NCBI GenBank assembly: GCA_905331475.1 | Contig: CAJNYU010000505.1 | Coordinates: 124,001 to 188,000, forward strand | Direction: 5' to 3' | Source of the DNA: Rotaria socialis | Taxonomy: Eukaryota > Rotifera > Eurotatoria > Philodinida > Philodinidae | DNA length: 64,000 bases | Part shown: positions 38,608 through 50,647 of the stretch, piece after piece | How the letters are laid out: each line of letters begins with the position of its first letter | How positions within the stretch are numbered: the first letter of the stretch is position 1 | Program-made: the position numbers and the translations under genes | The notes under the pieces: generated by a model | The model's database searches: none | The model's input: only the letters and a program-made list of their open reading frames with translations | Told to the model about the DNA's origin: nothing

Positions 38608-41023
38608 CTAAATTACACTCATAAAATATGCTGGATGCATAAATGAGCCAGGAAATTAATAAAGAAAAGAAACAAAAGCGTTTTCTTGCATAAAAAGCTG
38701 AGATGAAAAGTATTTTATTGCAAAAAATAATGTCCTTTTTCATATCTGCATTATTAAGAAGTCATTTACTTTTGTTAGAATAGTTGTTTGTATGGAACGC
38801 ATTTATTATCGCTATTAAAGTTAGTTTTTTGTCCATTTAGTACAGATACATCAATTGAATAAAATGTATCAATAGGATATACTAGAACTATAGAATGTGG
38901 TGATCTTTATTTTGTTTTATCAAAAAGAAAATGTTACCGAACTAAACTTTAAATGGTTGTTAATTAATAAATGTATTAATATAAGATAGTTCTACAGCAT
39001 GTTCAGCATGTCTGTTATTTCTTAGCGTATCCAAATGAACTTTTCAAACATATATAAATCGACTCAGTTTTTAACGCCGATTCAGAATCTGATTTGAGTA
39101 GGAACAAAAACGTATTAAAATAGAGTTAATTTAAACTTCTTTTCTGTCATAATTCATCAATGAGTAAAATAAAAAAGTCTGTACAAAACTAGTAATAATT
39201 GAATGCTTGTAGACAGACATAAAAACATGCAGTACCAAGACGTGTTTTACTTTTAAAAATGAAAAAAAAACAATTAATCTATTTACATAAAAAACATTCT
39301 GTACTTACAATTATCAAGTTTTATTACAACATCGTGAATTTCAAGCTCTACGAATCGGATAATTAGATTTTTCTATATTTCAGTATTATGAAAAAAAAAT
39401 GAATTATATACTCGTATGTGACATCTCTTGAAAACAAAACTCAGCGTACAATGATGAGAAAGAACAGTCACATTGATAAAATACTGAATCGTTTAGATAT
39501 TCTATTCTACTTGTTCGATCTCAAATAGATAGATTCGCAATTTCTGACCATGCAGTCTTTAAAATTCGAGTATACTAAATGGAATAATTATGGGAGACGC
39601 TTGGATAACAAAGTAAGTGAACTTTTTGTTTTTGAATAACGTAATAAATAGGTAAATAGGTACGTCTGATAATGTTTGAAAATTAAAAAAAGAAGGTGAA
39701 TGTGACAGGTGGTGCTTCACGGCTGGTGACGCACCTTTAGGATGTTGATTAGGCTTCATTATCTAGGATTGTCACGCTAGTTTATGCTATTTCTTTTTGG
39801 CTTTCGATAGCCAATGTTTATGTTCTTTTTCTATGTGATAATCTCTTTTTATCTTTATTATTTCCTGGTGTTTATGTACATCAGGAAATTAAAATAGAAT
39901 AAAAGCAAGAATGACTGGAATAATATTTCAGTACATCATTCAAAAGGAAAAGAGAAGGAAAAAATAGAAAATAAATTTTGAATTTATAGAAGTGAATAGT
40001 AACGGTAAAGATACTTTTCGTTCAATACTTAATTTAGTCGATTGCTTTCTGGAATTTGTATTCTTACTGTTCTCCGTTAATTAGCATAAACAGTCATCGC
40101 ATGACTGCCTGGTTCTATTTCTTTCAGCGAGGTCGTTTCTTTTTTCGGAAGAAGATTTTATTTCTTTTGTGCTTTTCTTGGTTTCGCGTGACATAGTATA
40201 TGAGTGGTGGCAAATGATATGGTATTACGCTTTTCTTTGTAAAAATAAGAATGCTAGACAAAAAAAAACATGACATTGCAACAAAGTGTCGGTATTTGGT
40301 GTGCTATTATGAAACATAAATGAGAACGTGTATCGTGACATATGCAAAACAAAAAAAAGAAAATTTAAGGTTAGCAACCAACCTAAAGCTTGTGATGCTT
40401 TTCTATTTCTGTTTAGCAACATGTCGTATTGAATAGGTTGGATTAATCTGATATTTATGTATCAGGAAAGCCCATGAAAAATATTATATTAATCATAAAC
40501 GATAGAAAACAAAATTTTCAATTTTTATACTATTGCTAATTTCAAACAGTGTTCTCAATGAGCCTTTTTAATTTAGTGCATATTTATTCGTAGTTTTTCA
40601 ATGGAATATATGAGTGATTCGTAACGATGTTATTGATTTTTTTTTCAATAATCAACACACGTTTCACAATAAATCAGTATTATACTTCAACGCCCCATGG
40701 ATATGATAAATACATGAACATATTTAATGATGACAATATTCCTATTTAATGAATAAGTAAATAGGAAAACTATCTGGTTGTCAAGGATATTCAAACTTGT
40801 TGTATTTAAATTACTAACTAGTGCCTCTCTGACTATATTAATTGACTTAATAATAGTAATGAAAAGTTGGCAATGATAAAAATACAAGCATACAAAATTC
40901 ATTCTGTAAATAAACGCGGAAACATTGGATTTGCATCCGATTGTTATGTGTACTGCAAAAACTGAGTCGATTTATATATGTTGTGAAAAATTTTGAGAAA
41001 AATTGCTTGTTTAAACAATCCTT
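38608..41023. other. intergenic, about 2.4 kb, nothing recognised
   Basis: AT-rich. It may hold unseen upstream exons of the gene ending at 38371. Frames at 39559-39759, 40225-40422 and 40687-40902 lack support. Confidence 0.45.
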
Positions 41024-41103
41024 GGGGGGGGGGGCGGGGGGGGGGGGGGGGGGGGGGGGGGTGGGGTGGTGGGGGGGGGGGGGGGGGTGGGGGGGGGGGG
41101 GGN
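41024..41103. repeat. near-pure poly-G tract (79 nt) ending in N
   Basis: G run with only a handful of C or T interruptions, closed by a single N at 41103. In an AT-rich genome this is extreme. It could form G-quadruplexes if real, or be a two-colour sequencing artefact incorporated at a contig join. Confidence 0.95.
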
Positions 41104-41310
41104 CCTGTACTCCCTCAAGGATGGTCTGGTCAATAATGACAATTTTTTCGATAACTCAGCCATTTCTTGACGGATCCTTCTCATCTTCGAACTCGACTGA
41201 GATATTGATGAGATCATTCCGTGTACAAAATTTCATGACAATCGGATCAGCCTTTCAGAAGCTATCGTGTAAACGGCCCGGACACACTGACCGAATCTAG
41301 AGTGCACTCA
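41104..41310. repeat. less AT-rich segment, possible dispersed repeat fragment
   Basis: About 200 bp immediately after the poly-G tract with base composition clearly different from the flanks, containing phrases such as ttcatgacaatcggatcag and acggcccggacacactgacc. This composition is reminiscent of dispersed invertebrate repeats. No terminal repeats are seen. The frames open across it on both strands are driven by the poly-G/poly-Pro artefact and are not called as genes. Confidence 0.4.
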
Positions 41311-42569
41311 CGTTTTGAGTACACAAAAAGAAACAGATGCTGCTAATATCAGATATGAATCATCAAACAAGCTTGCTTGAGTTTCTTGACAAATAGAATC
41401 AAATATAGGAGTATAACCAAAATTAGCATTGAAAGTAACCTAATCTTGAAAATTCTTTTGAAAATTAATAAAATACAAAACACATCAAAACAAGAATAAT
41501 GTCTTTGACTCATTGGCGACGAACGTCGTATTGTTCTTTATTCATTAGAACACTAGAATATTGTTGTGCGATATTTTAATGAACTTTTCCGTTTTCAATA
41601 ACTGAGTCAACAATGTAATTTAAAGATATATATTTTCTTTTGCTGGAATCTTGTGGATCTGACTAAATTTAAATAGAAATTGTGTATTGAGAACTTCAAT
41701 AATTCTACTTTTTACAAAAATGTAAACAGACAAGGAAATTGACAAAATCAAAACAATGAAAAATTTATTATAATTTTTTCCCGTGCACTACATTATGGAA
41801 CATAGACGTTTTTTGTAGATGGACATGAAGTAAGGTAAATGGATCTTGAGGGTGTGGGTTGATATGACAACAGAAACCAAAGCATACCCACCCAAACACC
41901 CACACCCTAACCATGTTAGTTTGGCGGTGAGGGCTTTCTGTTGATGCAAAAATATCTGGTAAATTCAACTTAAAGTTCGAACATCTCCATTGTAAGTGCC
42001 AATTCTTACAGAAGAGGATCGAGCAAAAATTAGTCAACGATATGAAAATATATTTAATTTTCATAATTTTATGTAAATATTTGAGCATTAACGTTTTTCG
42101 ATATTTCTATCACACAAGTCAGTGACCACTCTTCATAAGTGATTGTTTTCACTAGAAAGATCGATCTAATATTCAAAATTTGAAAAAATTAATCAGAGAT
42201 TTTTTGATAAAAAACCACATGTACTAGAATTAAATCCATTTGAACCCTTGTAGCATGAATTGCTCAATTTACTCAACTGAACATCTACTAATACTCTCAA
42301 TTTTACATGCTTTTCAACAAAATCAAACTATTTTTAACTGATACAATATGCAAAAAGGAGACAGCTTATTTTTATAGTTATAGAGAAATGTTTCTATCGA
42401 AAAGAAAAAAAATCAAAATATTCTTCGAGTTAGCACAAGAAATAAAATTGCTCAATTCATTTTTCTCCATCAGTTGATTTCTTGCATTGTTCATTCATAG
42501 ATCATCTTTATAATTGTGAAGAATTGTCGAAATCAAAAATTTATGATTGAATGGTCTCAAAAAAAAAGA
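41311..42569. other. intergenic; short GC-rich inverted motif
   Basis: Mostly AT-rich. At 41851-41859 GGTGTGGGT is repeated in inverted orientation at 41898-41906 (ACCCACACC), within a local C-rich stretch. No gene is recognised. Confidence 0.5.
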
Positions 42570-44731
42570 TCAGCTGAATAACACACAAAGAAACAATGAA
42601 TAAAAAATCGAATTCAACAGCAGATTTGTCTTCAATGTAGACACTCTTCCACCATCACTTGTTGTCGACATGTTAGCATGTGGTACAGTCATTGTGTTTG
42701 TGCGAACTGTTGTTGTAAAGCTTGTTGTTGATGTGTTAGTGCACGGATTAGTCATTGTATCAATGTTCCCTATTGTTGTATTTGCTACTGTTAAATTATT
42801 TTCATTAATACTTGATTGAATCCAATCATGATAGAAAGAGAGTCGAGTGTATACACCAGGATTTTCTGCTTGCGCACATCCAGTTCCAAAACTTACAATG
42901 CCAACTTGTTCCCAATGGTCATTCAGCCATTGATGAATTGGACCGCCACTATCACCTATAAATATAAAAGCAGATGCTCATATTCATTATTCAATTTATC
43001 CATAAGAAAAACAAAATTTATTAAACTGCAATCACCCTGACAAGAATCCTTTCCACCACCATCAACCATGGCACAAAACTGTCGTTCTTCATTTTTAATT
43101 GAACCAAGACATCGGGTATCATTATCAGCTATTGTTTTCACACGAACTTGGCGCAATACTTGAGGTCGACCACCATTAGAAAGTAATCTACCCCATCCAA
43201 TCACTGCTAAACGTGAATTAACTTGTGGATAGTGTACTCCTGATGTCTTCGATGGTAGACAAATACGACCAGCATAATTTGCATGCAACGTAAAGTCTAC
43301 TGGTGTTGAAAGGCGAATAAGTGCAATATCATTAACATATCTAGGAGGTCGCTCATAATTTGGATGTATAATTATTTTCGATGTACTACTTTGTTGTATT
43401 GACGGTAATGTTTCATTGTGTACACCAATATGAATTGTTATATCATTAACACCATCGACACAATGAGCAGCTGTTAATACCCATCGTTCATTTAAAAGAG
43501 AACCACCACAAAAATGTCCATTAAATCTTCTTAATGATACCATCCAAGGCCAACTATGCGCTTGGGCGTTTTCACCTCCAACAATTCTTCCTTGAATTCG
43601 ATAGCGATTAAACGGAAATGGTGGTTCATCATGAAATACAACAGGTATTCGTGAGCAACCACATGGATAACTTGTATTACATTGAAATGAAATTGGAGGA
43701 CCTTAGTAAAAGTAACGAGTTACACATGGTGATGATAATGAAAAATATGTCTTAAAAATACGACTCTTACCAAGTACATCTGGTTTTGGAGTTGGAACTG
43801 TGAACGTCGGAAATGTAGGCGCAGTCGGTTGTGGGCTTTGTAGTGTAGCCAAGATCCAATCGATAAAAGGTGCTATTCGAGTGAATAACCCTTCGCTAGT
43901 GCATATATTACGAAAACTTGTAATACCAACAAGTTCATATTGTTCACTAAAGTTTGAATAAATCATCAACGGACCACCAGTATCATCTAGGGAAAAGTAT
44001 ATTAAACAATGAAATAATATTTAGATAAATTATTTTATGATTGACCTACACTGGCAAGCACCTTGAAGATAAAAATAAAATTCAATTAGAAATTATTGTG
44101 AAACAATTAAAAACGTATTAGAAAAAGCCTTACCAGGTGCACAAAGCTGTGTATGCGGATCAATTGTTTTGTTGGTACATTCAACGTTTTCTTGTATAGT
44201 TACTTCTTGTAGAAACGTAGATACCATGGACACATTTGACTGATTCGTTGCAAGACCCCATCCTATTGTTGTTAAATTCATATTTTGAAGTGATGTTAAA
44301 TTTGACAATGAAATAGTTGATACACTTAGTGTTTTAATGTTGAATGGTGGTGAAACACGTACAAGTGCAATGTTATTTAGAAAATTGGCAGCTAAATAAT
44401 TCGGATGTAGAATTACTTGAGATATTGTTCGAAGTTGTTCGACGTCTTCACTTCCATTATACATATTATGTATACCTGCTTTGACTGAAAAGAAAATAGG
44501 CAAAAATACACCGTTTGAAACACAATTAGCGGCCGTTAATGCAAAAGTATCAGATAAAATTGCTCCACCACATAAATGATTTAGATTATTTCCAAAACCA
44601 AAAAGTACTGAAACCATCCATGGAAAAGCATCGGCTGATGCTTCCGAACCTTCAATGATTTTTGCTTCGTTTTCTTGGCAAGCATAAACATGTACGAATA
44701 TGAGAAAAAATAATATTGAAAACCAATTCAT
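42570..44731 (-). CDS. tandem two-domain trypsin-like protein: inactive S1 domain + active S1 domain, likely GPI-anchored
   Basis: Exons on the minus strand: 44134-44731, 44050-44061 (a 12-nt micro-exon), 43771-43986, 43036-43701, 42570-42955; 625 residues, all phases match. A signal peptide (FSILFFLIFVHVYA) is followed by S1 domain 1 (IIEGSEAS...). Its catalytic triad is entirely replaced: TAANC for TAAHC, NNIAL for NDIAL, and QYDTGGP for QGDSGGP, so it should be a pseudoprotease. A Pro/Thr linker and a short cysteine-containing stretch (NTSYPCGCSR) lead to domain 2 with an activation site R/IVGG and an intact triad: TAAHC, NDIAL and CQGDSGGP, the last restored across the final intron. A Thr-rich stalk and a hydrophobic C-terminus (LLLNSIFYSLFLCVLFS) suggest a GPI or membrane anchor. 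Domain 1 may serve as a binding or regulatory module for domain 2; that is inference. Confidence 0.92.
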
Positions 44732-47058
44732 CTTAACGATTGTTATGAAAAATAGAAAATGAGAAGTCCATTAGAATGAAAAACAGTTTTTCGATTCACT
44801 GATAACAAAAATTAGTCATTGCTTCTAATCTATTCGACAAATACGATATTGCTGAGTAGTTTTTCAGCAAATTTGTTCTTTTTTTTATTGCTTTATCAAA
44901 CGTTGATCTGAATAATATACGTTTGCTTTTGCGATAATAACATTGATCTGATTTAGTTCAAGTGGAATTAATATACCGAGAATTATACTTACATGCTTTT
45001 TTTAATCATATACGAGATATCAGGATATTGACAAACTAAAATAATCAAAGGATTCTTGCTTTCTTTTTATCGCAAAACATTGCCAAATCAACTTTCCTAT
45101 CCTATTGATCAACAGTTGGCTTTGAATTTTTACAGAATGCGATAGGTAATCGGGCTAGGTTAGGACAAAAAAGTCATATTATGGAAGAACTAGAAGTAAA
45201 AAGAAAAAACACATATCCGAATCGAATCGATGTTGTTGTTCTATGTACATGATATTCAATGCATATCATGTTTTCATGCTTCATTAACTATTTCAATGAA
45301 AAATTATATTGTCTTCTCATTTTCATTTTATTTTTAGTAAAGCGAATCATTTCAAGAAATGATTACATTAGGGTATAATCAATTATTGGTCACGTATTGA
45401 TTATTATTTCTTATCTTGCTCAAATTTGAAAATCAATGGTTAACAAGTGAAATAAATATTCATGGAATCATTTCAATAGTCTTTATTGCAATGATCTCTG
45501 AACTCTTAAATTATAGAAGAAACTATCGAATGAATTGACGATAAGAGAAATTTTATTATATTCTAAATAAAACAAAGGCTGAAAACAAGATGACGAAGCT
45601 ATAAATTATACCAAAGTGTAATTATGAAATAAGAAACAAGTCATTTGTTTCGCGTTTCGTTGAAGTATTTCATCTGAAATAAAGTACTTGTGCGATATGA
45701 ATAACAACCGAAAATAGATATTGGCAATGTGATTGCTAAATATCGCTTTGTCAATGATGATCGTATACAATTTGTTCATAATAATTCTAAGAAATTAGTA
45801 TAATAGGCCGTCATTTCTGTTGGGACGAACGTTTTGAAAAGTTATTATTTGAAGAAAAGCGATGCTATTCTTGAGCACATTAGTCCATAGGAAACCTTTC
45901 AAAGATTCGCGAGACACGATAGATTTCTATTCAAAATTAAAGAGTATTAGATTCTCTAAAACAAAAAAAACTACCGATACAATTTCGCTATCAACATACA
46001 ATCGTTTACGTTCATCATGGATGCATCAGTTTCGTGTTCTATATTATGTATGTGTTACTACTATATCTGTTTTACACGAAGATATGATAGTAAGTTCTTG
46101 TTGTACTCAAGAGCGTCATCATACTAGCTATTTCTTGTAAGAAAATAGCAATAGTAAATTGTTGAGTAACTGTGCCACTAGGCTTCATATTTTCTACTAC
46201 AATCTTATTCATTATTAAACTAACAGGATCAACCTGTTCAAAGTCAGAGATGAAATCATAGATTGATTTCTTTTTTGTTTATTGAATCGCTATTGCTACT
46301 TCTTCTTATCAAATATATTAAATTCTATCATAAAAAAACAATGTCTCCGAGTTAAAGAGTAAACGTCAAAAAATTCCATAGTCCTTTGTTATGTGTCTAT
46401 TAAAGTGCACGAGAGAAGATAAAGTCTTTTAAATAAATTGCCGATCGTGAACAAATATCGAGATAAAATTTGTCGACCAATGGAAAATCTAACTCTAATG
46501 AACAACGTTCTTTGAATATCATCGCAGCAGAAAAGAAGTGAAATGAAATGTGAAGAGAAAAACATGTCAACTTAAAATTGTCTCAACAATCTAACTTTTA
46601 TTTAAAGAAAAGACGGAATATCATTATGTATGGCGTGTAAAAAAAATGATACTGGAATAAATCATGCATGAGTTACATGATTTATATAGTTTTTCTTTGA
46701 TATTCTATCCTCATTATACTATTCTAACTGTCGAGGTCTAACTTCATCTTACATCTACGTTGGCATTGATCTATTATTAGTGATTATATCTGAACTTCAT
46801 GAACAATCTCACATATTGGGACTCTAGTTTTCTTGCAAATTTCATATGACAAATATTTATTGAAACCATACATGTTTTAAATCAACATATTTTTTGTTCA
46901 AAGATCGAATATATCCTTCGTTTGATGCAACCGATGATAGATTGGTTGTTATAAACGTTTCTTTTTGACGGAACTTGAGCGGATGTATAACTGATTCGAA
47001 GAAACTATAATTGCCACACGTCGTTTACTTTTCCCAGTTTTATTTGTCAATAAAACTG
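44732..47058. other. intergenic, about 2.3 kb, nothing recognised
   Basis: Lies between the divergently oriented protease gene (-) and the GPCR remnant (+). The frame at 45862-46140 is unsupported. Confidence 0.5.
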
Positions 47059-48015
47059 ATGACAAGTAATATTAGCAACGTCTCCATTCCTATCAATGGC
47101 ATTGGAGTTAGTCAGTCTAACTTTTCAAGAAGCTTTGTGTTTGATTTTATTCAACTAATACTGTTCTCATTGACAATAATACTCACCATTTTCTGTACTG
47201 TTCTCATAACTTATTCGACCAACATTTCGTAGAAGCAAACTCAATTGGTTCACAATCAATATATGTATCATGAGTGCATTGCTCAGTGTTGTTACGTTAA
47301 TGATGACAATCAAACGAATACAGAATTTATCAAATATTTTACCATGTCGTTTTGAAGGATATTTAATTGATATGACTGCATGTCTAATGATGTATTCACA
47401 TGGTGTGGCTGCTTTCAGTCAACAGTTCACAATCGTTTATACAAGTAAACATTTCTTTCGTTCAACAGTATGTTCACGGTGTTTTATTGGTTGCGGTTGG
47501 TTCATCTCAATCATTGCCGCGTTACTTTACCTATTTGTGGACATTTTTACATGTTCAGTTTCTACAGTAGAAACATTCTTACCCTACTATATTCTTGTAA
47601 ATACTTTTATTTTGCCAACTATGATTGTTGACATTTGTAATTGTCACGTTTTTCTGTATGTGCGTAAAACAAGCCGCCAAGCGCATACAAGCGGTCAAAG
47701 TAGTAGAGTATCATACACCAGAGATATTCATTTACTCACAGTCATGATTGGTACCTTTACCATATTCTCCGTAGGATGAACGCCAGTTTAACGCAAACGT
47801 TCGGTAAAAACAACTCAATTCCTTCAGCTGTCGATGCATGTTTTCAGATACTTCCATCATTGACCATGTTTATTGATGCTGTCTTTTTGATATATACCAA
47901 TGAACCAGTGCGTGTTTTTCTTAAGAAACTATTTATTCGACATCCACAACATGAAAAAAATAAACTTGTTCAAACTGTACTTCAGCAAACTCTTCATACT
48001 ATCCCAAATCATTAA
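47059..48015 (+). pseudogene. rhodopsin-like GPCR pseudogene
   Basis: Reading from the ATG at 47059 gives a 7-transmembrane receptor in three frame pieces. An N-terminus with glycosylation sequons (NIS, NVS) leads to TM1 (FIQLILFSLTIILTIF), a frameshift near 47210, TM2 (FTINICIMSALLSVVTLMM), TM3 to TM5, a basic loop 3, and TM6 (LLTVMIGTFTIFSVG) where TGA at 47777-47779 replaces the expected Trp. A second frameshift near 47790 leads into TM7 (ACFQILPSLTMFIDAVFLIY) and a short tail ending at 48015. No DRY motif is evident after TM3 (TSKHF instead). The arrangement resembles the rhodopsin-family receptors expanded in bdelloids. One in-frame stop and two single-base shifts make a functional product unlikely unless they are assembly errors. 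Confidence 0.75.
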
Positions 48016-49463
48016 TGTCAAGATTTTCTATCAAAAAATTCAACTTTTTATGATTATTTTAGTTCAAGTTCACAAATAATCATTACATCTGCATCGTTTT
48101 TATCAACATATGAAATAAAAATATCCATCGTGTATTGTTTGTTGGAAATATGTACAAACTATGCATTTGTTTGTATCATGATTAAATTTATAAAAGATGT
48201 ATTTTTGTCTTCAATATAATTGTTTTTCAAAATAAATATACAAATAATGATGTGAAAACAGAAGTCTTTTTTCGTTGTTAGACATCCACAGAAATATGAA
48301 TATACTATATTCTATAATAGGTGTAAGATTGATTGCAGTGTTCTGAAGTTCAATTGTATTATTAACGAAATAAATGTCGTCATGATTAATGTTTCAATAT
48401 TATCAGGCAAAATTTCAATTCAAACTAAAACTTGATCTGAGAACATTAAACATATAACACTTTTGTAGTCATATTAGAAATCAAAATATGAAAAAGACTT
48501 CGATGAAGATTGTTTTTCACTTGAGTGTTTTCTTTTGCTAATTTGCCAAACTTAAATGCATTGGATGTTTTTATATCAGAAACTTCTTTTTTCGAAACTT
48601 CTATTATTCTGTCTCCTCCCGCTGTTTTTTTAATAATATTCCTTGAATACATAACTAGCAATGGTTTTTCTCGGAACTTATTACTAATATAAACACTTCT
48701 GTCATGATTTCTCTTAAATGGGCGAATCATAACAATGCAAATATTAGTATTCATCATACGCATTTCATCTTCAAACAAGTAAGAATGCCGTTGATATATT
48801 CAGGAAAGATTACTGTAGTAATCATCAACATCGATTTTCGATGAATGAAGTATATGAACAACATATGACACCGAAGTTGAACAAGACCTTTTTGACAAAC
48901 ATTTTGAAAGTTATATCGATGCATTTAGTATATCAACTCGACACATACATACAAATTCTAGCAAACGGTAGATAAATAATCAAATGTTCGCATGATCAAA
49001 AATCCTCCTTTTTATTACAATTTTTGAAAGTCAATGTGCAGCTGTTGATCCAAGAATAAAGATGGACACCAATCGATTAGCGCTGTTTATCCAAATATTA
49101 CTTGATAACGACCAAAATCGATGAATAAAAAGTGTAAAAGATTTGAACTGAGAAATGATAAATATTACTTAACATTTATCAGTCAATGAATGCTGTCATT
49201 AATCAAATGTATAAAATTAAACTTCAATTTGTGAAATAAGAAAGTCGATGTATTATTATTATTATTTTGTTTATTAACTGTCAAGACAAATGTAAATAAT
49301 ATAAATATTATTTTTTCCTGATAAAGCTTAGCAGAGTTCGCAGTTATAAATTTTTATAAAATCTAACATAATAAACATAACATCTGGTACAACTAATGTT
49401 CGATTATCAAGATTCATGTCTGCAACTAACAATATCTATTGAAACATTTAATCAAAGAGAAAA
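48016..49463. other. intergenic between convergent genes
   Basis: 3' flanks of the GPCR remnant and DNase II. A 110-codon frame on the minus strand at 48446-48778 has no ATG at its start, no recognised domain and no splice partners. Confidence 0.5.
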
Positions 49464-50647
49464 TTATATTTCATTAATTGGACATGGTTCTATCGTTGAA
49501 ACAAGTTGTCGGAATCGTTGTTGAATACGTCGATCATTAATACAAGCAAAACCGCCATGTCTAACTTTTTGTTCAGCTTGTCGATTCATATCACCAATGC
49601 ATGTCCAAGTTCCATCGTTACTTACAAGCCATTTTGAATGATCATGATGAACAGTAAAATTAAATGAAAGTTTTTCAATATTCTCTGTATGATATTGACC
49701 TGTACAATTTGATGGTAAATTCATTTGTCTGCCATTTGACCATGTTTCACTTAACATTGAAGTACGAAGAGATGGGACTATAAATTCACTTAGCATATCC
49801 ATATTGGCTAACCCATATTTAGCAAATGTAAGGATTTCAAGTGAAGAAGTATTTAAAGTGTAAATATGCGTATAGGGTGGCTCATTTATATGACCTTTAT
49901 TTGTTATAATACTATTCGCGAGAATTAGATAACGATTAGTTGCCGATGGAGTTAAACTTGAATCAAACACCAATGGACGTGTAAAAAGAAAATGATTTGA
50001 TAGTAAATCAATCGAATTAACAGATAATGAAGAAGTACTTTGAAGCGTAATGCATAACATTGTTTGACCAAATATACGACCTGAAGAGAAAAAAACTTCT
50101 CTAAATTCAAAATAATAATGATTAATTATCATATAAATATACCTGAATCTGGATAATCATAGCCTTTCTCGATGATTTGTGGAAAATGTGGAACACTATG
50201 AACAAACCAAAATCCTGTTTGTGTATTATCTTCAAATGCTAATACACCTTTTGAATGGCCATATATCAATGAAACCGGCATATTTGGTGGTTGATCATTA
50301 TAAAACAGATATGAATATTCTTTAAATTTATATAATGGTCCTAATGTCAAACCAGTTAATGATAATGATGAATCAATACTTTGTGATGAAAATAACCATT
50401 TGTCTAATGGCGATGAACTATCCAAATAGATATATCCAGTACCGTTAGCAACAAATGGATCAATTGAATGTGCAAGATGTGGCAATTTATAAATAATAAA
50501 CCAATCGACCGTCTCATTCTTGTGATTTCGACATGTACATGGTGGTAGTAGTGGTACTGATGATAATGAACTTGGACGAACAAAGTATAAGTATTGATAA
50601 TAGAAAATAATGAGAATAACCAAAAGTATTAGATATTGAAAAGTCAT
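49464..50647 (-). CDS. deoxyribonuclease II (lysosomal acid DNase)
   Basis: Exons 50143-50647 and 49464-50080 on the minus strand, 62-bp intron, 373 residues, close to the family's 350-380. DNase II cleaves DNA at acid pH without metal, in lysosomes or secreted, degrading ingested or apoptotic DNA. After a hydrophobic signal segment (FQYLILLVILIIFYYQYLYF) come the family blocks: VDWFIIYKLP, YNDQPPN, the first active-site His block GHSKGVL, GFWFVHSVPHFP, the start of domain 2 FGQTMLC, LPSNC, and the second HxK block DHSKW followed by TWTCIGDMNRQ. Both catalytic His-Lys elements are intact, so the enzyme should be active. An in-frame ATG upstream at 50689 is an alternative start, but 50647 places the Met just before the signal sequence. 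It lies convergent to the GPCR remnant. Confidence 0.95.

Noticed and set aside
40941..41300. Gly-rich (+) and Pro-rich (-) open frames
   Set aside because: They are produced by reading through the poly-G tract and the N.
41851..41906. GGTGTGGGT / ACCCACACC pair considered as interstitial telomeric repeats
   Set aside because: Only one or two partial units matching a TGTGGG-type bdelloid telomere repeat, no tandem array.
48446..48778. 110-codon open frame on the minus strand
   Set aside because: Begins with TTG, no family recognised, no exons joined to it.
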